Shown: piece by piece, positions 5,341 through 11,438 of the stretch
Layout: every line of letters begins with the position of its first letter
Position numbering within the stretch: the first letter of the stretch is position 1
Assembly: GCA_036786445.1 (NCBI GenBank)
Contig: DAIQRD010000082.1
Span: 1 to 11,438, forward strand
DNA length: 11,438 nt
From: JAAZMF01 sp036786445
GTDB lineage: Bacteria; Bacillota; Limnochordia; DTU087
Reading direction: 5' to 3'
Notes under the pieces: generated by a model
The model's database searches: none
What the model saw: the letters and a program-made list of their open reading frames with translations, nothing else
What the model was told of the DNA's origin: nothing
Translations under genes and position numbers: made by a program

Positions 5341-6999
5341 ATGAGAAGTGATGTGATGAAAAAGGGCCTGGAAAGGGCACCCCATCGATCTTTGTTTAAA
5401 GCTATGGGGTACACTGATGAGGAGATAAACCGGCCCATCATAGGTATCGCCAATGCTGCCAATAGCATCGTGCCCGGCCATATAGATTTGGATAAAATCA
5501 CTGCCGCCGTAGAAGCCGGTATCCGCATGGCCGGTGGCACTCCAGTGAGTTTTGGGGCCATAGGGGTTTGTGACGGTATTGCCATGGGCCATAGTGGCAT
5601 GCGCTATTCCCTAGCTAGCCGGGAACTCATTGCTGACTCTGTGGAAGTGATGGTTGAGGCTCATGCCTTTGATGGTCTGGTCTTGGTCCCCAATTGTGAC
5701 AAGATTGTGCCCGGCATGTTGATGGCTGCCGCCCGGATCAACATTCCCTCGGTTTTGATTAGCGGTGGACCCATGTTGGCTGGAAGGTATCGGGGCGAAG
5801 CCGTGGATCTTAACACTGTGTTCGAAGGTGTTGGTGCAGTACAAGCCGGCAAGATGTCTTCGCGAGAGTTAACGGAGCTAGAGGAGGCTGCTTGTCCGGG
5901 GTGTGGTAGTTGTGCTGGCATGTTCACTGCCAATTCCATGAACTGCATGGCTGAGGTTTTGGGTCTAGCCCTACCGGGCAATGGTACTATCCCAGCTATC
6001 AGCGGTGCCCGTATCCGTTTGGCTAAAGAGGCAGGCATGCAGATCATGAGGCTGGTGAAAGCGGGGCTTAAGCCCCTAGATATTCTAACTCCTGCAGCTT
6101 TCCGCAACGCTCTCACCGTGGAGATGGCCCTGGGGTGCTCCACCAACACCGTGCTACATTTACCAGCCATTGCCCATGAAACAGGGCTGAAGCTTTCACT
6201 AGAGCTGATCAATGAGGTCAGTGATGCGACTCCCCATCTTTGCCATTTGCGCCCCGGAGGGGATCACCATCTGCAAGATCTCGATGAAGCCGGAGGTATC
6301 CCAGCCCTTATGCAAGAATTGGGTAACGCTGATCTGTTAGATCTCTCGGTACCGACGGTCACCCTCAAGACAGTGGGGGATAACATCCAAGCTGCCGTGA
6401 ACTTGCGATCAGATGTGATCCGCTCTGTTTCGAAACCTTACCATGCCAAAGGAGGCCTGGCTGTTTTGTGGGGGAACATAGCCCCCCAGGGTGGAGTCGT
6501 TAAGCAATCTGCGGTATTGCCCCAAATGCTTACCCACAGAGGCCCAGCCCGTGTTTTCGATTCCGAAGAGGCGGCTGTTGATGCTATCCTGAATGACAGA
6601 ATCAGTGCTGGTGATGTCATCGTGATCCGCTATGAAGGTCCCAAGGGTGGACCTGGGATGCGGGAGATGCTGACTCCCACCTCTGCAGTAGTAGGTATGG
6701 GATTAGATGATTCTGTGGCTTTGATTACCGATGGGCGCTTCTCTGGGGCTACCCGAGGTGCCGCCATAGGGCATATTTCCCCGGAAGCTGCTGAGGGGGG
6801 TTCCATAGCTCTGATTAAGGAAGGCGATGAGATCGAGATTGATATCCCTAATCACAGGATTGAGGTCTTGGTGTCTGAGGCGGAGCTAGACAAGCGTAGA
6901 GCTGCTTGGAAGCCTATAGAGCGCACACTAAAGGGGTATCTCAGCCGCTATGCTAAACTGGTCACCTCAGCTGCTACAGGGGCGATACTTGACGATTAG
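5341..6999 (+). CDS. ilvD: Dihydroxy-acid dehydratase
   Basis: IlvD (552 residues, the normal length) dehydrates 2,3-dihydroxy-isovalerate and 2,3-dihydroxy-3-methylvalerate to the 2-oxo acids that give valine/leucine and isoleucine. It is a cytoplasmic iron-sulphur enzyme. Seen here are the start MRSDVMKKGLERAPHRSL typical of the family, GVCDGIAMGHSGMRYS near 75-90, the cluster ligand C119 in PNCDK, CPGCGSCAGMFTANSMNC at 185-202, LGCSTNT, the SDATPHLCHLRPGGDHH region, and the late TDGRFSGATRGAAIGHISPEA. The stretch IGIANAANSIVPGH has no cysteine before PGH, as in the E. coli-type oxygen-sensitive [4Fe-4S] enzymes and unlike the plant/cyanobacterial [2Fe-2S] type (CWNE). The ribosome site is weak (GGCAGGG at 5327-5333), but the start is fixed by family alignment. 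It is probably transcribed from the tandem T-box promoter rather than with ilvBNC. Confidence 0.96.
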   Translation: MRSDVMKKGLERAPHRSLFKAMGYTDEEINRPIIGIANAANSIVPGHIDLDKITAAVEAGIRMAGGTPVSFGAIGVCDGIAMGHSGMRYSLASRELIADSVEVMVEAHAFDGLVLVPNCDKIVPGMLMAAARINIPSVLISGGPMLAGRYRGEAVDLNTVFEGVGAVQAGKMSSRELTELEEAACPGCGSCAGMFTANSMNCMAEVLGLALPGNGTIPAISGARIRLAKEAGMQIMRLVKAGLKPLDILTPAAFRNALTVEMALGCSTNTVLHLPAIAHETGLKLSLELINEVSDATPHLCHLRPGGDHHLQDLDEAGGIPALMQELGNADLLDLSVPTVTLKTVGDNIQAAVNLRSDVIRSVSKPYHAKGGLAVLWGNIAPQGGVVKQSAVLPQMLTHRGPARVFDSEEAAVDAILNDRISAGDVIVIRYEGPKGGPGMREMLTPTSAVVGMGLDDSVALITDGRFSGATRGAAIGHISPEAAEGGSIALIKEGDEIEIDIPNHRIEVLVSEAELDKRRAAWKPIERTLKGYLSRYAKLVTSAATGAILDD

Positions 7000-7129
7000 C
7001 CCTCTCTTCCCTTTCTAGAATTCGACGACAATCTGATTATCTCGCTACCTGGGTTTAGTTTGGCGAAGTTTTGGAGAAATAGACAGTGATAGCAGAAGCT
7101 AGAGGCTCATAGCGGAGGGAGTAGCTACC

Positions 7130-7354
7130 ATGGAAGATTTGATTGAGGTAGGCCAGTTTGACAGCATCATCGATGCCGATTTAGCCAGAGGGAAGCTAGA
7201 ATCGTACGGCATTGAAGCCATTTTGATTAACAAAGGGCTTGCCCAGATATATCCCGGTGGCACCTATGCCTTTGGAGGTATCAAATTGCTGGTCAAAGCG
7301 GAAGATGCCGAGACCGCTGCCAAGGTGTTGCTTCCTCTAGATGAGGAGCTTTAG
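7130..7354 (+). CDS. DUF2007 domain protein (putative signal-transducing protein)
   Basis: This 74-residue protein matches the small DUF2007 family: it opens with EVGQFDSIIDADLARGKLESYGIEAILINKG, has a central GG-rich turn (YPGGTYAFGGIKLLV) and ends with EDAETAAKVLLPLDEEL. The pattern is beta-alpha-beta-beta-alpha, like a ferredoxin-like or ACT-sized domain. Family members are called putative signal-transducing proteins, but no ligand or mechanism is established. GGAGGGAG at 7114-7121, eight bases before ATG, supports the start. It sits between ilvD and the leucine T-box, 130 bases after ilvD. That gap shows no convincing promoter or terminator, so it may be the last gene of the ilvD transcript. 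Confidence 0.8.
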   Translation: MEDLIEVGQFDSIIDADLARGKLESYGIEAILINKGLAQIYPGGTYAFGGIKLLVKAEDAETAAKVLLPLDEEL

Positions 7355-7389
7355 GCCTCAGCGATCTCAAAGATGACTGCAGAAAACTG

Positions 7390-7418
7390 TTGACAGCCAC
7401 ACTCCCATCGCTTATAGT
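7390..7418 (+). promoter_or_regulatory. Sigma-A promoter of the ilvBNC-leuA operon
   Basis: TTGACA at 7390-7395 and TATAGT at 7413-7418 are separated by 17 bases. An overlapping TATAAA at 7418-7423 is a less well spaced alternative -10. Transcription should start near 7425, upstream of the leucine T-box, 35-70 bases after the DUF2007 stop. Confidence 0.85.
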
Positions 7419-7424
7419 ATAAAC

Positions 7425-7728
7425 AAATTACCCAAATACATAGAAGGCGATGCAGGGGAACAGTAGATATAGAGGGCGGTTGAGAGAGCCGGCGGGGGGG
7501 TGAAAGCCGGTCCGTGACTATATTGAATCTCACCCCGAAGCTGTTGGCCGAAATCCTAGAGTAGGCCCAACCGGAGTCACACCCGTTAGCGTGTGGATCT
7601 CAGAGGATGAAGATTCCTTTGGGAGATGAGGCTGTATCTTTCGGCGGGAGACCCCGCCACTGTGCAGCGAAAAAGGGTGGTACCACGAAGACGTTACCTT
7701 TCGTCCCTTTAAGGGCGGAAGGTTTTTT
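7425..7728 (+). ncRNA. T-box leader 3, leucine-specific (CUC)
   Basis: This is a canonical single T-box leader ahead of ilvB. Stem I starts GGCGATGCAGGGGAACAGTA (7446-7465). GATATAG after AGTA pairs with CTATATT before GAA at 7525-7527. Then follow T7528, the specifier CTC at 7529-7531, A7532 and CCCC, which closes against GGGG. A GAGAGAG bulge lies near 7482, the stem II S-turn motifs GAAA and AGTAGG near 7550-7565, the IIA/B motif CCGTTA at 7583-7588, and the T-box AGGGTGGTACCACG at 7674-7687. UGGU predicts discriminator A, as in tRNA-Leu. CUC is also the known specifier of the Bacillus subtilis ilv-leu leader. Low leucine charging should raise expression of ilvBNC and leuA. Confidence 0.93.
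7697..7728 (+). terminator. Intrinsic terminator of T-box leader 3
   Basis: CCTTTCGTCC at 7697-7706 pairs with GGCGGAAGG and its preceding G (7713-7722) around a six-base CTTTAA loop, followed by six T residues. It ends 38 bases before the annotated ilvB start and is the attenuator of the leucine leader. Confidence 0.92.
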
Positions 7729-7766
7729 GCTATACAGACAACCTACGGAAAGGAGATGAGCGGACT

Positions 7767-9557
7767 ATGGCAGCTGTTGAAGCTACCAAACAGGACATCT
7801 TTTCAGGAGGTGGCGAAGCTATCGTGGGCAAGCAAGCGATAGTGACAGGAGCGGAAGCGTTGATCAAAAGCCTACAGGCGGAGGGTGTAGATGTTGTGTT
7901 TGGTTACCCCGGAGGCGCGGTGCTAACCATTTATGACGCATTGTATCGATCATCCCTGCGGCATATCCTCACCCGGCATGAGCAGGCTGCTGCCCACGGG
8001 GCGGATGCATATGCCCGGGTAACGGGTAAACCAGGTGTCTGCATTGCGACTAGCGGGCCTGGTGCGACTAACCTCGTTACTGGCTTGGCAACTGCCTATA
8101 TGGACTCGGTCCCAGTAGTAGCCATTACTGGACAGGTGGCTACATTTCTCGTTGGTAAAGATGCTTTTCAGGAAGCGGACATCACTGGTATCACAATGCC
8201 CATTACTAAACACAACTACCTTGTGAAAGACGTGCAGGAGCTTCCTCGGATAATAAAGGAAGCATTTCATGTGGCCACTACCGGACGGCCAGGGCCTGTC
8301 CTCATCGATATCCCCAGGGATGTGGCTAACGCTGAGTTTTTCTATAGCCACCCGGAAGAGGTTCACCTCGCCACATACAAGCCCACCTATGTTGGGCACG
8401 CCAAGCAGATTGGAGCAGCGGTGGCAGCCATCGATGAGTCCCAGCGCCCACTTCTCTATGTAGGCGGAGGTGCTGTGGCAGCCGGAGCCCAGGACGAGAT
8501 CTTGCACTTAGCGGAAAAGGCAGATATTCTGGTGACCATGACCCTAATGGGTTTAGGGGCTTTCCCTGGAGAGCACGCTTTGTCTTTGGGCATGTTGGGT
8601 ATGCATGGCACAGCTTATGCCAATTTCGCTGTCAACCAATGCGATCTATTGATCGCCGTAGGAGCCCGCTTTGATGATCGAGTAACAGGGGTCATCCAGC
8701 GCTTTGCTCCCCATGCTCGGGTGATTCATGTGGATATTGACCCGGCGGAGATCGGTAAGAACGTGCAGGTAGACATTCCCATCGTAGGTGATGCCCGCAA
8801 TGTTCTACAGGAGCTCGTGCGCCGAGTTGGCCAGCGAAAACATCCCCATTGGGTGGGGCAGATCGATACTTGGAAAGCCCAGTATCCCTTGGGTTTTGAG
8901 GTGTCGATGAGTCCGAAAACCATGGACTCTATGGAAGCCACGGAAGAGATGGAAGAGAGGGTCCATCCCCAGGCAGTCATTGGCACACTCTATGCTCTCA
9001 CCGGCGGTAAAGCCGTTGTTACCACCGACGTGGGTCAGCATCAGATGTGGACAGCACAGTATTTCCGCTTTGCCAATACCCGACAGCTCGTTACGTCGGG
9101 GGGCCTAGGGACCATGGGGTTTGGCTTACCTGCAGCCCTGGGGGCTCAGATCGGGCGTCCTGATGAGCTGGTTATCTGTATAGCCGGGGATGGCAGTATC
9201 CAGATGAACATCCAAGAACTGGCCACCATAGTCCAAGAGGGTTTACCAGTAAAGGTGTTCATTCTCAACAATCAGTGTCTGGGCATGGTCAGGCAGTGGC
9301 AGGAGCTATTCTATGACAAGCGTTATTCTCACACCTCTTTACACTGCAGCCCTGATTTCGTGAAGCTAGCTGAAGCTTACGGTATTAAGGGCATGCGGAT
9401 CACCACTGCTCGGGAAATGCCCGCTGTCCTAGAATCTGCCTTGGAGCACCCTGGGCCTGTGGTGGTGGATTGCTGGGTGAGGGTGGACGAAAACGTCTTT
9501 CCCATGGTGCCGGCAGGTAAGGGTCTGGACGAAATGTTGGGGCTAGGGGAGGAATAG
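7767..9557 (+). CDS. ilvB: Acetolactate synthase large (catalytic) subunit
   Basis: IlvB (596 residues from this start) is the ThDP-, FAD- and Mg-dependent enzyme that joins two pyruvates to 2-acetolactate, or pyruvate and 2-oxobutyrate to acetohydroxybutyrate. Seen are GYPGGAVLTIYDAL at 47-59, the catalytic glutamate E72 in TRHEQAAAHGADAYAR, TSGPGATN near 95-102, and KDAFQEAD near 131-138. RFDDRVTG lies at about 301-308, and the ThDP motif runs from GDG at 474-476 to NN at 501-502. AGGAG at 7751-7755 supports ATG 7767. The first 19-25 residues extend beyond the usual family start (about TGAEALIK). An in-frame GTG at 7824 has its own excellent AGGAGGTG at 7805-7812 and would give a standard 577-residue protein. 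ilvN follows two bases after the stop, so the subunits are translationally coupled. Confidence 0.96.
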   Translation: MAAVEATKQDIFSGGGEAIVGKQAIVTGAEALIKSLQAEGVDVVFGYPGGAVLTIYDALYRSSLRHILTRHEQAAAHGADAYARVTGKPGVCIATSGPGATNLVTGLATAYMDSVPVVAITGQVATFLVGKDAFQEADITGITMPITKHNYLVKDVQELPRIIKEAFHVATTGRPGPVLIDIPRDVANAEFFYSHPEEVHLATYKPTYVGHAKQIGAAVAAIDESQRPLLYVGGGAVAAGAQDEILHLAEKADILVTMTLMGLGAFPGEHALSLGMLGMHGTAYANFAVNQCDLLIAVGARFDDRVTGVIQRFAPHARVIHVDIDPAEIGKNVQVDIPIVGDARNVLQELVRRVGQRKHPHWVGQIDTWKAQYPLGFEVSMSPKTMDSMEATEEMEERVHPQAVIGTLYALTGGKAVVTTDVGQHQMWTAQYFRFANTRQLVTSGGLGTMGFGLPAALGAQIGRPDELVICIAGDGSIQMNIQELATIVQEGLPVKVFILNNQCLGMVRQWQELFYDKRYSHTSLHCSPDFVKLAEAYGIKGMRITTAREMPAVLESALEHPGPVVVDCWVRVDENVFPMVPAGKGLDEMLGLGEE

Positions 9558-9559
9558 GT

Positions 9560-10054
9560 ATGCATCATGTACTGTCTGTCTTGGTAGAGAATCGCTCAGG
9601 GGTTCTTTCCCGGGTGGCCGGGCTTTTTAGCCGGCGGGGCTATAGCATTGACAGCATAGCTGTGGGCCCCACTGAAGATCCCGCCATCTCCCGAATGGTG
9701 ATTGTAGTAGAGGCCGATGAAGATGGACTGGAGCAGATCACTAAGCAACTACACAAGCTCATCGATGTGTTCAAGATCCAGGATATCACCGGTGAGCCTC
9801 GGGTGGAACGGGAGTTGGCTTTGATCAAGGTCCAAGCCGATGCCAACAACCGGGGGGATATTCTGCAGATTGTAGATATCTTTCGAGCTAAGATTGTGGA
9901 TGTAGCGGAAAAGTCGTTGGTGATCGAGATCACCGGTGATACGGAGAAAGTCGATGCTTTGATTGAACTCTTGCGTTCCTTCGGGATCAAGGAGCTAGTG
10001 CGCACAGGGCGGATCGCCATGGTGCGGGGTAGGCGAAACACCGTTTTGGGCTGA
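9560..10054 (+). CDS. ilvN: Acetolactate synthase small (regulatory) subunit
   Basis: This 164-residue subunit binds IlvB, raises its activity and usually confers feedback inhibition by valine or another branched-chain amino acid. An ACT domain covers about residues 2-76 (HHVLSVLVENRSGVLSRVAGLFSRRGYSIDSIAVGPTED...). The C-terminal ALS_ss_C domain runs from about 80 to 158 (ELALIKVQAD, RAKIVDV, LVIEITGD, LLRSFGIKELVRTGRIAM). Length is that of the common 160-170 residue class. The ribosome site GGGGAGGAA lies inside the end of ilvB, two bases separating stop and start. The valine-contact residues cannot be judged by eye, but the G-V-L-S-R-V-A-G-L-F loop is intact, so allosteric control is likely. 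Confidence 0.95.
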   Translation: MHHVLSVLVENRSGVLSRVAGLFSRRGYSIDSIAVGPTEDPAISRMVIVVEADEDGLEQITKQLHKLIDVFKIQDITGEPRVERELALIKVQADANNRGDILQIVDIFRAKIVDVAEKSLVIEITGDTEKVDALIELLRSFGIKELVRTGRIAMVRGRRNTVLG

Positions 10055-10147
10055 TAGTGGCTATGCTGGGAACAAGACTATGGAGAAAACTATATATCAA
10101 CAATCGAGGCTCTCATGGGGAGCTAACGACCTAGGAGGATGAGAGAT

Positions 10148-11149
<1,002 letters not shown>

Positions 11150-11220
11150 TCCAGGAGAACTGGCCCTATGAGTTGCCGATGCAAATTGGAGTATTAATCG
11201 AAACTGAAGGAGGGCTGAGT

Positions 11221-11438
11221 ATGTCAAGGATATGCATCTTTGATACGACACTGCGGGATGGTGAGCAGACCCCCGGGATTAGCCTCAATGTGGAAGAAAA
11301 GTTGGAGATAGCAAGGCAGCTAGCCAGGCTTCAAGTAGATGTGATCGAGGCAGGCTTTCCCATAGCATCACCGGGGGATTTTGCAGCAACAGCGGCCATT
11401 GCCGCGGAGATTCAAGGGCCGGTGATTGCGGCATTAGC
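11221..11438 (+). CDS. leuA: 2-isopropylmalate synthase, N-terminal part
   Basis: The frame begins at ATG 11221 behind GAAGGAGGG (11207-11215) and runs off the end of the window after about 72 residues. The visible part has the DRE-TIM metallolyase start FDTTLRDGEQTPG, with the metal-binding aspartate and catalytic RDGEQ, then LNVEEKLEIARQLARLQVDVIEAGFPIASPGDF. This matches bacterial LeuA, which condenses acetyl-CoA and 2-oxoisovalerate in the first step of leucine synthesis. Homocitrate and citramalate synthases share the motif, but GISLNVEEKLEIA and the place after ilvBNC behind a leucine T-box favour LeuA. The feedback domain is outside the window. The gap after ilvC (71 bases) has no terminator, so it belongs to the same operon. 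Confidence 0.92.
   Translation, partial: MSRICIFDTTLRDGEQTPGISLNVEEKLEIARQLARLQVDVIEAGFPIASPGDFAATAAIAAEIQGPVIAAL

Noticed and set aside
5661..6212. 183-residue open frame on the minus strand inside ilvD
   Set aside because: It is antisense to a well-conserved ilvD segment, has no recognisable motif, and its composition is as expected for a shadow frame.
7950..8507. 185-residue open frame on the minus strand inside ilvB
   Set aside because: The plus strand carries clear ThDP-enzyme motifs; the minus translation shows no family pattern or ribosome site.

Overview
The window looks like a chromosomal segment of a Bacillota (Firmicutes) bacterium, probably of a clostridial or deep-branching lineage. 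Three T-box leaders, consensus sigma-A promoters (TTGACA / TATAAT, 17-base spacers), strong purine-rich ribosome binding sites and a short class I ketol-acid reductoisomerase support this. All confident genes are on the + strand. The species cannot be named from the sequence.

Left part (1-2881). The 3' end of an AMMECR1-family gene is followed by its usual partner, the AmmeMemoRadiSam radical SAM enzyme. That enzyme's reading frame stops about 50 residues early, at a sharp junction with an antisense remnant of a sensor histidine kinase catalytic domain. A full-length ADP-dependent sugar kinase (ADP-glucokinase/phosphofructokinase family) follows.

Middle part (2882-7354). A consensus promoter drives two T-box leaders in series, each with its own terminator. 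The first reads as an alanine (GCC) T-box and the second most likely as a valine (GUC) T-box. They precede a fold-type I PLP aminotransferase, a small flavodoxin-like protein, dihydroxy-acid dehydratase (ilvD) and a DUF2007 protein, with no obvious internal promoter or terminator. DHAD and a valine-forming aminotransferase would be the last two steps of valine synthesis. An alanine:valine (AvtA-like) reaction would explain why both amino acids are sensed.

Right part (7390-11438). A second consensus promoter and a single leucine (CUC) T-box lead into ilvB, ilvN, ilvC and the start of leuA (cut by the window end). This is the shared branched-chain trunk plus entry into leucine synthesis. The locus thus seems to split branched-chain synthesis into a leucine-sensed operon (ilvBNC-leuA) and an alanine/valine-sensed operon (aminotransferase-ilvD).

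No tRNA, rRNA, CRISPR array, insertion sequence or phage gene was seen. The most interesting items are the mixed-specificity tandem T-box, the scar behind the radical SAM gene, and the ADP-dependent kinase in a bacterial setting.
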